A stretch of 64,000 bases of DNA from Enterovibrio norvegicus DSM 15893. GTDB taxonomy: Bacteria; Pseudomonadota; Gammaproteobacteria; Enterobacterales; Vibrionaceae. This document shows positions 56,459-64,000 of the stretch, one piece after another. Below the pieces are notes generated by a model. That model was not told the origin of the DNA. It searched no databases and saw nothing but the letters and a program-made list of their open reading frames with translations. The stretch is taken from positions 124,001 through 188,000 of the forward strand of contig NZ_FOWR01000004.1 of the NCBI RefSeq assembly GCF_900115495.1. The letters are read 5' to 3'. Each line of letters starts with the position of its first letter. The first letter of the stretch is position 1. The translations under genes were made by a program, and so were the position numbers.

Positions 56459-58354
56459 TTATGCGCCAATCACGCCGCCGTCTTTGCGTGTAATTCGCAT
56501 GACAGTCGAACGCGGGATTGCATTGCCACCTTCTGGGAAATGGGAAGGCGCGAGACCTTCACCTGGGTGTTGAATACCGACAAACATGGTTTTGTAATCG
56601 GGTGAGAATGTCAGCCCCGTGACTTCACATGCGATAGGGCCTGTTAAGAAACGGCGAATTTCCCCTGTTTTTGGATCCGCACACAGCATTTGATTGTTAC
56701 CCATGCCTGCGAAGTTGTCTTTGTTCGAATATTTGCCGTCCGTCATGATCCACATGCGCCCAGCCGCATCAAACCCTAAGCCATCAGGGCTGTTGAACAT
56801 GTTGTCCTTGTTAACGTTATCCGTTCCGGCCATCAAGCCTTTGTGTACTTCCGGGTTACCTGCCATCACGAACAGATCCCAATCGAAGTCTGTCGCCGTG
56901 TGGTCGCCACCTTTTGGTTCCCATCGAATGATGTGTCCATAAGGGTTTTCAACGCGTGGATTGGCAACATTAACCGGTTGTGTGTCTTTCACACCACGGT
57001 ATTTGTTGTTGGTTAGCGTACAGAAAACGTGTTTGTTATCTGGGTGAACGGCAACCCATTCAGGGCGATCCATGGTGGTTGCGCCAACATGTGTTGCGGC
57101 TTTACGTGCAAAGATCATCACTTCGGCTTGGCTGTTGAAGCCGTTTTCAGGCGTGAGGCCATTTTTACCGAAGGTCAGCTCTAGCCATTGGCCGTTGCCT
57201 TTAAGCTCGCCTTCTTTTCCGTCCAGTTTTGCAACGTAAAGCGTGCCTTCTTCCAAAAGGTCTAGGTTGGAACTGTGGGTACCAGGCTTATATTTGTTTT
57301 TAGAAACAAATTTGTACAGATGCTCACCGCGTTCATCATCACCCAGATACACAACAACGTGGCCGTCATCGTTGATCGCCATCGCGGCGTTTTCATGCTT
57401 AAAACGGCCCAGTGTAGAGCGTTTCTTCGGTGTTGAATTTGGGTTCATTGGATCGATTTCGACAACCCAACCAAAACGGTTTGGCTCGTTGGGTGTTTTC
57501 GCGATATCGAAGCGATCATCGTGTTTCCACCAGTCATAGCCCCAGTCTTTCTCTTTTACACCGTAACGTTTGTATTCGTCTGTTAACTCAACCTCTTTAG
57601 ACGCAGCAAAGTAACCATTGAAGTTTTCTTCACAGGCAAGATAGGTCCCCCATGGGGTTTGACCGTTTGCGCAGTTGTTGTATGTGCCCAGTATTTTCGT
57701 TCCTGTTGGGTCATCTTTGGTTTTCAATAAATCATGACCCGCCGCTGGACCTGTCATTTCCATGGGCGTATAGGCGGTGAGTTTGCGATTTAGCCGACCT
57801 TCAGTGTTCACTTGCCACTTGCCGTCTTTTTTGACCAATTCAACGATAGAGACGGCGTGAGCAGCCTGAGATTTGCGCACATCATCAGCAGAAATATTTT
57901 CGCCTTGGTGTGGATATAGGTACTCGTTATTGGTGTATTCGTTGTTTGCCACTAAAACTGCACGTGTGTCTGAGATAGGGAAAAAGGTCATGCCGTCGGT
58001 GTTATCGCCGTATTGCATTTCTTGTGCTTTTGAGTCGTTGCTTTGGCTGAACTTAGGCGAGTTAGCAAACAGTGCATCACCCCAAGAGATCAGCGGCTCT
58101 GCCACATAACCTTTAGGAACGATGACTGTATCTGCCGTTGAAATTGGGATGGCTTCAAAGCCCATAAGTTCGCTTTTTTTCATTGTACCGGCAACGGCTT
58201 GTGCTACCGGAGTCGCAGCAAAAAAAGCCACCGTGCCAGCTGCGCCAGTAGCACGCAGGAAGTTACGGCGATTCATCGCAGCATCAATGAAACGATTAAA
58301 TGCAGGCTCGCTGTCTAGCGGGCGTTGGTCGTCATGTTGATTATATTCGCTCAC
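56459..58354 (-). CDS. phoX: Tat-exported PhoX-family alkaline phosphatase
   Basis: A 631-residue periplasmic phosphatase of the PhoX family (Ca/Fe cofactor). The Tat signal MNRRNFLRATGAAG (around residues 27-40) follows an unusually long N-terminal lead. Conserved PhoX segments include GHDLL, GTYNNCANGQTPWGTYLACEENFNGYF (Cys linked to the iron site, read from 57600-57680), RFGWVVEIDP and FTCTLTNN-like FCTLTNNKYRG. Start is GTG with AAGGAAG before it. A candidate Pho box lies about 85 nt upstream, so phosphate starvation should induce it. Releases phosphate from organic phosphate esters. Confidence 0.9.
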   Translation of the reverse strand: MSEYNQHDDQRPLDSEPAFNRFIDAAMNRRNFLRATGAAGTVAFFAATPVAQAVAGTMKKSELMGFEAIPISTADTVIVPKGYVAEPLISWGDALFANSPKFSQSNDSKAQEMQYGDNTDGMTFFPISDTRAVLVANNEYTNNEYLYPHQGENISADDVRKSQAAHAVSIVELVKKDGKWQVNTEGRLNRKLTAYTPMEMTGPAAGHDLLKTKDDPTGTKILGTYNNCANGQTPWGTYLACEENFNGYFAASKEVELTDEYKRYGVKEKDWGYDWWKHDDRFDIAKTPNEPNRFGWVVEIDPMNPNSTPKKRSTLGRFKHENAAMAINDDGHVVVYLGDDERGEHLYKFVSKNKYKPGTHSSNLDLLEEGTLYVAKLDGKEGELKGNGQWLELTFGKNGLTPENGFNSQAEVMIFARKAATHVGATTMDRPEWVAVHPDNKHVFCTLTNNKYRGVKDTQPVNVANPRVENPYGHIIRWEPKGGDHTATDFDWDLFVMAGNPEVHKGLMAGTDNVNKDNMFNSPDGLGFDAAGRMWIMTDGKYSNKDNFAGMGNNQMLCADPKTGEIRRFLTGPIACEVTGLTFSPDYKTMFVGIQHPGEGLAPSHFPEGGNAIPRSTVMRITRKDGGVIGA

Positions 58355-58438
58355 GTTGTCTTCCTTTACTTTCTGTATTTAAGGGGGAATTTCTTATCGT
58401 TATGGCTGCGGATTTTGGTTCTACATTGTTAACTATTG

Positions 58439-58467
58439 GTGACAAGTCGATGAAGAAAACATGTCAA
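58439..58467 (-). promoter_or_regulatory. Candidate Pho box upstream of phoX
   Basis: On the minus strand three 7-mers with 11-bp period: TTGACAT, TCTTCAT, TTGTCAC (consensus CTGTCAT; 5, 4 and 5 matches). The spacing is correct for PhoB, the individual matches are moderate. Nothing else is visible in the 378-bp gap 58355-58732. Confidence 0.45.
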
Positions 58468-58732
58468 CTATCGCCTTTGTCGCCTAGCCAGAAATAAACG
58501 GGCCATTTAAATATGCACCAAGATGCGCAAAGAGATAAATACTGTGATATTGGAGGGGTTAAGCGATATCTAATCCAATATCGAGCCGAGTATAGGATGT
58601 TGAGAACGGCGACAGTGTATCGAAAGTTGAAGAGCTGATGATGGATTTTTGAGCATCTGTTCGAATGCGTTCATTGATTTCGTGCATTTCTAACGCGTAT
58701 CGCTATGATGCCGCTAGAAAAGGAGAAGTCGA

Positions 58733-59074
58733 ATGTTACTACGCTATTTTATTGCTTTATCAGTATTTTTTACCTCGTTACCCCTATCGGCGGACATGCC
58801 TGTAGGAAACTCGGATTTGGGGCAAAACAAGGCTTACTCCTGTCAATTTTGTCATGGTGTAACGGGGTATAGTCAGCGCGATGATTATCCGCACCTGAAC
58901 GGTCAAAATGCGCAATACTTGTTTAGCGCCATGCAAGGTTATCAGCAGAGCGAGCGTGGCGGTGTCATGGCGAAAATGATGCAGCAACAGCTTTCTGCTT
59001 TAAATGATCAAGATTTGGCGGATATCGCTACATTTTATGCCGTTCAGAAGGCCGGAAAACCTAGCGCGGAATGA
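58733..59074 (+). CDS. Class I cytochrome c
   Basis: A 113-residue periplasmic monoheme cytochrome. Signal peptide (cleavage near LSA-D, residue 20), heme motif CQFCH (C37, C40, H41) and a Met-rich region (GGVMAKMMQQQ) that supplies the axial Met. The C-terminal helix LNDQDLADIATFYAVQK is the usual closing helix of small cytochrome c553-like proteins. Its partner oxidase or dehydrogenase is not adjacent. Confidence 0.9.
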   Translation: MLLRYFIALSVFFTSLPLSADMPVGNSDLGQNKAYSCQFCHGVTGYSQRDDYPHLNGQNAQYLFSAMQGYQQSERGGVMAKMMQQQLSALNDQDLADIATFYAVQKAGKPSAE

Positions 59075-59140
59075 GAGATATTGCTTAGCCAGAGTTTGGC
59101 TGATAATGTTCGCTGCAATTGATGTTTGAGGAAAATATAC

Positions 59141-59593
59141 ATGGCAACCATTTGGGTCGATGCTGATGCATGTCCGGCAGTGATTAAAGAAGTGCTTTTT
59201 AGAGCCGCAGACAGAACCCAAACGCCTGTGGTGCTTGTTGCAAACCAAGGGCTAAGAACGCCTCCTTCGCGTTATATATCTAGTCTCCAAGTTGAAAAAG
59301 GGTTTGATGTCGCGGATGACGAAATCGTCAAGCGTGTTGAAGTGGGGGATTTGGTGATCACCGCTGATATTCCTTTGGCTGCTGAAGTGATTGAGCAAAA
59401 AGCGTTAGCGTTAAACCCGCGCGGTGAGCTGTATACGCTAGAGAATATTCGACAACGTCTTAACATGCGTGACTTCATGGATACTATGCGTTCGAGTGGT
59501 GTGCAGATGGGGGGGCCTGCTGCACTGAGTCAGCAAGATCGCCAGAAATTTGCCAATGAATTGGATAAGTTTTTGCAGCGTAGCAAACGTTGA
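59141..59593 (+). CDS. yaiI: YaiI/YqxD-family (DUF188) protein
   Basis: A 150-residue protein of the UPF0178 family (PIN/NYN-like fold). [19 protein letters not shown] holds the conserved DADACP motif, and [13 protein letters not shown] and [17 protein letters not shown] are the other signatures. Function unknown; a nuclease-like fold has been suggested for the family. The ATG at 59141 has GAGGA upstream; an in-frame TTG at 59126 is part of the site. Confidence 0.92.
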   Translation: MATIWVDADACPAVIKEVLFRAADRTQTPVVLVANQGLRTPPSRYISSLQVEKGFDVADDEIVKRVEVGDLVITADIPLAAEVIEQKALALNPRGELYTLENIRQRLNMRDFMDTMRSSGVQMGGPAALSQQDRQKFANELDKFLQRSKR

Positions 59594-59610
59594 GACACAA
59601 AGAAAAAGTA

Positions 59611-59642
59611 AAAAGGGGAGCGACATGTCGCTCCCCTTTTTT
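59611..59642. terminator. Bidirectional terminator (perfect 30-bp palindrome)
   Basis: AAAAGGGGAGCGACA paired with its complement with no loop bases spare, followed by T's. It separates yaiI (+) and the Calx-beta protein (-). Confidence 0.92.
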
Positions 59643-59654
59643 GTTGTGTTTTAG

Positions 59655-61313
59655 TTAGCAACCATTGGTGCAGATTACACTAGGGTTGGAACCGTATTGA
59701 GCTTTTGTACCGCGTCGGATGTTATAAGTTCTGCCGCCGTAGTGAAGTTTGCCCCATGCGACCTGCCCATCATACATTCTTAATTCAGTGTTACTGTCGC
59801 CATAATAGAATCCTCCAGTAGATGTGATTGTATGCCAGCGTGATCCTGAACCATTCACAATAATTTCGAGTCTAATTCCGCCCGGAGGGAGGCTATAACC
59901 GCTATTGATGTAAGCATGTATACCTCGAATAAGGGCTGGGTTTCGACCTTGGCTGCCATGCCAAGCAACACCCGAACCCTCGGCAATAGACTGAACTACT
60001 TCATAGTAGTCAGGATCGTTATCAACGATGGTGACGTTAGCAGTGCCAAGATCACTCTTATCGTCATTGATCCACGCCTGCATCGTGAAGTATTCATTGT
60101 CCTCATGGGTTGAATCATTCACTGTTGGCACGCCAATGCGCACTGAAGTAACACCTTGTGGCATGGTGACCGCAGTGAGAGTTGAAGAAATCGTCGCCGA
60201 TGCTGTAGTGCCATCTGAATAGAGTAACTCAACTGTATTGCGGTAGTCGCTGTTCAAAAGCGCGCTGCCATTTTTAAGCGCTAAACGAATCTGAGTCGTT
60301 GCGTTCGCTGTTTCCTTATCAAATGACGCAGTGAAGTAAGCTGTGGAGCCTTCACTCACTGAACCTGCATTAGCAGCAAAGCCAGACACTTCTGGTTTTG
60401 AATCGCTAGGGAATACAGTTTTCTCGTAACAGGTATGGTCTTCAGACGTCACGGTTGCCATGGCACTGATACGGCTCGGGAAGAGACCAACACGCTTTTT
60501 CTCACCTGTAGATGGTTTAATGCGGTAAAGAATGTTGCTGTTTACGTTGCCGGAAACATTTTGATTTTTTGCCGCAATAAGCATTTGTCCATTTTGGTCC
60601 AACGTTGCTGCTGCAATGAAATCGACGAAATGGAAGGCTTTAAATGTTTGTGCGCCCGTGGTCGTATTGATAGAGAATGTACGGCCATTTGTGACAAACA
60701 AGAGTTCACCATCTTGGAAGACGAAATCCCCCCAGTTTGAAAATCCGCCATTCTTTAAGCCAGAGTCAAAATTACCCAGATGAGTGATTGCCCCTGTCAC
60801 CGGGTCAACGCTGAAAATGGTTTGAGAATCTGATGCGAAAAGCTCCCCTGAGTCAGGATCAAAGGCCATGCGCAAAATCTGCTTCTTCACCGTTGGGCCG
60901 TTCACATGATTGCCTGTCGCTGGATCGAAATAGGCCAGTTGAAATGCTTCTATGGTTTTAGCGTGGAGATCTAAGCTCTTCAACTCTTCAGCAGTTACGT
61001 CATTTTGAGCACCAGTCACATGATATGACGTCGGCTGAGGCGCATTGGTGTAATAGAGACGGTCAGTGATTCGATCGTACGACATGCTTGAAGCACTAAA
61101 CAGTGCACGCGAATTATATGCGCTGCGGTCAGACGCATCAGCACTGTACAAGCTGCCCATTACTTCGGCCTCTTGTACATCTAACAGCAGTCCAACATGG
61201 CCGCGACCAGCGTTCATTGAATAAACATTACCTGCACAATTTGCGGCTGCTTGAGCAGAAACGAAGGTGCTCGCGATTATTGCTGTTGAGATCAACGTTT
61301 TCTTCATGTTCAT
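59655..61313 (-). CDS. Secreted protein with beta-propeller-like N-terminus and Calx-beta domain
   Basis: A 552-residue exported protein. Signal peptide MNMKKTLISTAIIASTFVSAQA; AAAGGG lies before the first ATG (61313). Residues about 25-320 show repeated strand patterns (MAFDPDSGELFASDSQTIFS, FDSGLKNGGF) like NHL or SMP-30-type propellers. A Calx-beta domain follows (about 340-450; SVSEGSTAYFTASF, NVTIVDNDPDY). The C-terminal 100 residues contain WHGSQGRNPALIRGIHAYI and an ending with paired cysteines (CTNGC). I know no family for the C-terminal part. Possibly surface or periplasmic, Ca-binding. Confidence 0.75.
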   Translation of the reverse strand: MNMKKTLISTAIIASTFVSAQAAANCAGNVYSMNAGRGHVGLLLDVQEAEVMGSLYSADASDRSAYNSRALFSASSMSYDRITDRLYYTNAPQPTSYHVTGAQNDVTAEELKSLDLHAKTIEAFQLAYFDPATGNHVNGPTVKKQILRMAFDPDSGELFASDSQTIFSVDPVTGAITHLGNFDSGLKNGGFSNWGDFVFQDGELLFVTNGRTFSINTTTGAQTFKAFHFVDFIAAATLDQNGQMLIAAKNQNVSGNVNSNILYRIKPSTGEKKRVGLFPSRISAMATVTSEDHTCYEKTVFPSDSKPEVSGFAANAGSVSEGSTAYFTASFDKETANATTQIRLALKNGSALLNSDYRNTVELLYSDGTTASATISSTLTAVTMPQGVTSVRIGVPTVNDSTHEDNEYFTMQAWINDDKSDLGTANVTIVDNDPDYYEVVQSIAEGSGVAWHGSQGRNPALIRGIHAYINSGYSLPPGGIRLEIIVNGSGSRWHTITSTGGFYYGDSNTELRMYDGQVAWGKLHYGGRTYNIRRGTKAQYGSNPSVICTNGC

Positions 61314-61749
61314 ATAAAATCCCTTTACCCAAAAAGTTAACCTTTCATCATGTGGTGCGTCGCTACTCAGCTTCATGGCTTTGATGAGGACCGACGTTAG
61401 ATACACTTGAAAGGTTTTCGGTGCTAGGGCAATGCATTGCCCAGCAGATGACGAGAGAATATGTAACTCACTAAACAATTACTGTCTCATTAATGAGGCG
61501 TTTTGATTTTTGATATTATTTAACGAGAACTTCATAGGAGTGTTGTGGTTTTAGGATGAGTAAAGTTTGTGTTTTCATTACCAGATGGCTGTTTGCATAT
61601 ATTGATTTACGATGAGTAAAGTATGAGTTGTGAGATTTTTATCTCACTTTGCCTTTCTCTGAATATCACTAATTAATCATTTAGGTTTTACTAATGTATT
61701 CATAGATGTGGGGAATAGCGCTTGTTTTAAACGGTGGGGTGATAATGCG
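61314..61749. other. Gene-free region
   Basis: 436 bp, AT-rich, holding the promoter of the Calx-beta gene. It contains related segments AGGATGAGTAAAGTTTGTG and ACGATGAGTAAAGTATGAG about 60 nt apart (near 61553 and 61608), whose role is unclear. Confidence 0.4.
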
Positions 61750-62604
61750 CTAATGTTTGTCAAAATAGTTTTTTCTTCTGATATATTTGTCCATAAAGTG
61801 ATACGAAATCGGGCGCAGTAGCCAACTTATTAGTACTCGAAAAATACGAATTAAAGACGGCATATTGCGATAGATTTTATCGTTGTGTAGCCAAAGTAAC
61901 TCGCCAACATGCCAAAAAAGCAGGGGAATACCTGGCAGAAACGTCACCATGTCAACATCGCAACAAATACGATAGGTTTTTGCATTTAAACGGTATCGTT
62001 TTTTGAAATTCCAATACCCTGTTGCTGGCTGTCCAAACGTGACGATACGTTTAATGCAATTGGGATAGGTTTGCTCCAAGATTTCGCCCGCGATGATTGC
62101 CATGCTTCCACCTGATGAATGCCCCGTGAAAGACAATCGCTTGCCTTGCTCGATCAGAGGAAGCAGACAGTGCTCTAACTTTTCCATTACAGAATGTCCA
62201 TTTAACGCTGAGCGTTCTCTTGAGTGAACAAGGTCGGCTTGCAACCCTGCAGGCAGGTTCGCGATATCACGATGGCGATTGATCCTTCTCGGTATACTGG
62301 GTTGTCGAAGCAAAAAGTGGAATCCCCAATGCACATATCCCGCATGTTTAGGTGCATCAACGCGGGTGGGGATGAAGACCAAATTTAACAGCCAATCCCA
62401 CACACTTTGCGATCCTTTAAATACCACCACCGCATCTCCTTCGTCTCGCCACAATACGCGAATGATGGTTTTTCCCCATCGATTGTGGATATCAATGCGG
62501 CCATCTGGTGAAAATCCATAGCGTTCATGATCGAAGACTTTTGGGTAAGCATCTCGACACAGTATGGCGTAGCGTTCGTATTGGTAGCGTTTGAGTCTTT
62601 TCAC
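61750..62604 (-). CDS. Lipase, class 3 family
   Basis: A 284-residue alpha/beta hydrolase. The nucleophile elbow GHSSGGSMA (Ser about residue 164) and the preceding oxyanion region FKGSQSVWDWLLNL match the fungal-type lipase_3 family. Asp in DVDMVTFLPG and His near WLHNDK are candidates for the rest of the triad. No signal peptide is visible, so cytoplasmic or membrane-associated through the basic C-terminal helix (RIFRVLISWLLRPISYHF). It stands alone. Confidence 0.85.
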   Translation of the reverse strand: MKRLKRYQYERYAILCRDAYPKVFDHERYGFSPDGRIDIHNRWGKTIIRVLWRDEGDAVVVFKGSQSVWDWLLNLVFIPTRVDAPKHAGYVHWGFHFLLRQPSIPRRINRHRDIANLPAGLQADLVHSRERSALNGHSVMEKLEHCLLPLIEQGKRLSFTGHSSGGSMAIIAGEILEQTYPNCIKRIVTFGQPATGYWNFKKRYRLNAKTYRICCDVDMVTFLPGIPLLFWHVGELLWLHNDKIYRNMPSLIRIFRVLISWLLRPISYHFMDKYIRRKNYFDKH

Positions 62605-62712
62605 CAGAACCTAAATGAGTGAGAGCATAGTGTTTAGTGTAATAGAGAAAAATGACGAAACTGCGACAGAGAAAAGTGTGAAGGTCGAAATAGGGGGAGT
62701 CTACACGAAACG

Positions 62713-62741
62713 AAAAGACTGCAAGATTAGCAGTCTTTTTT
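62713..62741. terminator. Terminator between the unknown gene at 62772 and the lipase gene
   Basis: A 10-bp stem AAAAGACTGC / GCAGTCTTTT with 7-nt loop. T-runs are on both sides, longer on the + side. Confidence 0.75.
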
Positions 62742-62771
62742 GTGTTTTACGGAGATAAGTCGCTGGTGGGC

Positions 62772-63275
62772 TTAGTCGTAGTGCTGCAAAAATGGTGCGC
62801 TATGGCTACTGTAAGTCAGTGCCTTGATCGCGCCGTGGTTTCGGATTAACCATTCTGCTTTTGTACAGTTACCAATGCCTATGATGGCTTGCACGAGGAG
62901 CTTAAAATCTCTTAACCAGCGGTCTTTCTGATCTTCACTCCAATCATCTCGATACACTTCTAAATAGTGCTCAACCCACCAATACGAACCACGAATGAAA
63001 CCCGCAACGATTTGGGTCGCAGGTTGAATTTGATCATCATTGCCATCAATGGCGTAGTCATCCGCCAGTGGTTTGCCTTGTGAAAACGCGGCGTAGTTAA
63101 TGCAGTACTTGAATAACGCCAACTGAAGAGAAGACGCGGAATCGTAGTGGGTTAATGGCAAGGTCGTCACTGGTAGGTGTTTATTGTTGCTGCGGAAAAG
63201 CTCTACCGTGCGTTTACCGGGTAGCAGCCTTTCAATGACGAAAAACAAATCGATACTGATCAGTTTGTTGCTCAA
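62772..63275 (-). CDS. Hypothetical protein
   Basis: A 167-residue soluble protein, Trp- and Tyr-rich in the middle (GSYWWVEHYLEVYRDDW), mostly helical, with no known motif I recognise. Best start is a TTG at 63275 with AAGGA 7 nt before. Its start overlaps the stop of the small frame at 63272 by 4 nt, suggesting coupling. Confidence 0.65.
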   Translation of the reverse strand: MSNKLISIDLFFVIERLLPGKRTVELFRSNNKHLPVTTLPLTHYDSASSLQLALFKYCINYAAFSQGKPLADDYAIDGNDDQIQPATQIVAGFIRGSYWWVEHYLEVYRDDWSEDQKDRWLRDFKLLVQAIIGIGNCTKAEWLIRNHGAIKALTYSSHSAPFLQHYD

Positions 63276-63475
63276 CGTAAAATCCTTGATTGATGCTTTG
63301 CAATGGCGAATCTAAAGGCAGGCCGAAAAAAATTGAGCAAAGACATGATTTTTAACACGATAAGTGAAGCATACTCTCTCGCTTCAAAAAACGGAATGTC
63401 TTTGCTGTGCCACAGCGTTAGCCCGTGACCCAAGCATAAAGATAACTGTGCGTTGCTAAACAAATAAATGCACAT
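63272..63475 (-). CDS. Small hypothetical protein, possibly coupled to the next gene
   Basis: A 67-residue frame ending in a TGA that overlaps the start of the gene at 62772. It has a hydrophobic stretch near residues 38-56 (LIVLKIMSLLNFF) and a basic C-terminus. The coupling overlap supports it, but no ribosome site is convincing. It may not be a gene. Confidence 0.3.
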   Translation of the reverse strand: MCIYLFSNAQLSLCLGHGLTLWHSKDIPFFEAREYASLIVLKIMSLLNFFRPAFRFAIAKHQSRILR

Positions 63476-63630
63476 TCACTCGCCTTTCCTGCAGTAAAAG
63501 AACGTCACACTCGCAAACTTTGTAATGGCGCTGTTAAGAACGTTTCCTTCGGAACATGAGCGACATTAATAAGCGCGCATATTGTTTAATAATTAGTCGC
63601 TTAGCAATGAACCTCATGGAAGGAGATGAC

Positions 63631-64000
63631 ATGAAAACTATCCTCGCAGGCGCGGTATTGAGCGCGTGTATAGCGACGCCAATTTTCGCCGAAAACAACA
63701 TAGTGGGTGGGTATTTCGCAGATTGGCAATATGCCAACCTTGACAATCCGTATACCGTTGCGGATATTCCCGCGGATAAGATGACGCATGTTATATACGC
63801 ATTTTTAAGTATGTGTGGGCCTCACAATAGTGCGTCAGAGTTGGTTCAAAAGCAGGTAGAAACTGCGTGCAAGGGGAAAGCACCATTCTCTGCTGTGGTT
63901 GTCGATCAAGAAGCCGCGTTGGAAATCGATTTTGGTTCGGTGTCGGTGGACGTTCCGTTTAAAGGCCACTTTGCGCAGTTAGCGCAGCTTAAAAAAGACA
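63631..64000 (+). CDS. GH18 chitinase (N-terminus only, runs off window)
   Basis: The first 123 residues of a secreted chitinase. AAGGAG precedes the ATG. Signal peptide MKTILAGAVLSACIATPIFA (cleavage after residue 20), then NIVGGYFADWQYANLDNPY and KMTHVIYAFLSMCG, which match the first strands of the ChiA-type GH18 barrel. The catalytic DxxDxDxE lies beyond the right edge. The Cys in the YAFLSMCG region is also found in Vibrio ChiA-like enzymes. Chitin degradation, marine lifestyle. Confidence 0.88.
   Translation, partial: MKTILAGAVLSACIATPIFAENNIVGGYFADWQYANLDNPYTVADIPADKMTHVIYAFLSMCGPHNSASELVQKQVETACKGKAPFSAVVVDQEAALEIDFGSVSVDVPFKGHFAQLAQLKKD

Overview
The window reads as a chromosomal segment of a marine gammaproteobacterium. 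Several things point to Vibrionaceae, perhaps the Grimontia/Enterovibrio/Photobacterium side: the chitinase, LamB-type porin and laminarinase gene set, a ViuB-like ferric-siderophore reductase, a ROSE-controlled ibpA, Fur- and Pho-type boxes, moderate GC and typical Shine-Dalgarno sites. The family assignment is inferred from gene content, because no rRNA or other marker lies in the window. No tRNA, rRNA, CRISPR array, intact insertion sequence or prophage was seen.

Layout. 1-3.6 kb: an RND efflux pump, cut by the left edge, and its membrane-fusion protein. 4.0-10.0 kb: an orphan glycine-betaine-type binding protein, divergent from a four-gene polyamine-type ABC importer. 10.3-17.2 kb: small accessory genes, three AraC-type regulators, an ibpA heat-shock gene with a sigma-32-like promoter and a ROSE-like RNA thermometer, a GNAT and an SDR. 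17.6-19.6 kb: pseudouridine catabolism (psuK-psuG). 19.9-25.2 kb: soluble NAD-dependent molybdenum formate dehydrogenase fdsGBAD, without fdsC. 25.3-36.5 kb: a beta-1,3-glucan (laminarin) locus with a GH16 lipoprotein, a LamB-like porin and a divergent giant multimodular GH17 lipoprotein of about 2,480 residues, joined by a 670-bp regulatory region carrying repeated GAAAGCGCTTTC palindromes. 36.6-41.1 kb: GST, U32 peptidase-family protein, ViuB and a small secreted protein. 41.4-49.2 kb: a GntR repressor and Gfo/Idh/MocA enzyme divergent from a tightly coupled LLM flavin monooxygenase, aldo/keto reductase, flavin reductase and TRAP transporter. 49.4-64 kb: periplasmic catalase-peroxidase, VOC and GNAT genes, gene remnants, a DOPA-dioxygenase-like protein, Tat-exported PhoX, cytochrome c, YaiI, a Calx-beta secreted protein, a class 3 lipase, two unknown genes and the start of a GH18 chitinase.

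The most interesting system is the 41.4-49.2 kb cluster. The combination of SsuD-type monooxygenase, aldo/keto reductase and flavin reductase matches the logic of the sulfo-SMO pathway of sulfoquinovose catabolism (SmoC, SmoB, SmoA). The Gfo/Idh/MocA enzyme could then be an NAD-dependent sulfoquinovosidase (GH188-like), and uptake would be by a TRAP rather than an ABC transporter. This is a hypothesis from family membership and gene order, not a proven function.

The second highlight is the laminarin locus. A shared palindromic operator, a specific outer-membrane channel, a surface-type GH16 and a huge GH17 lipoprotein with many carbohydrate-binding-like modules and expandable Thr-Asp-Gly-Gly linkers together suggest capture and cleavage of algal beta-1,3-glucan at the cell surface.
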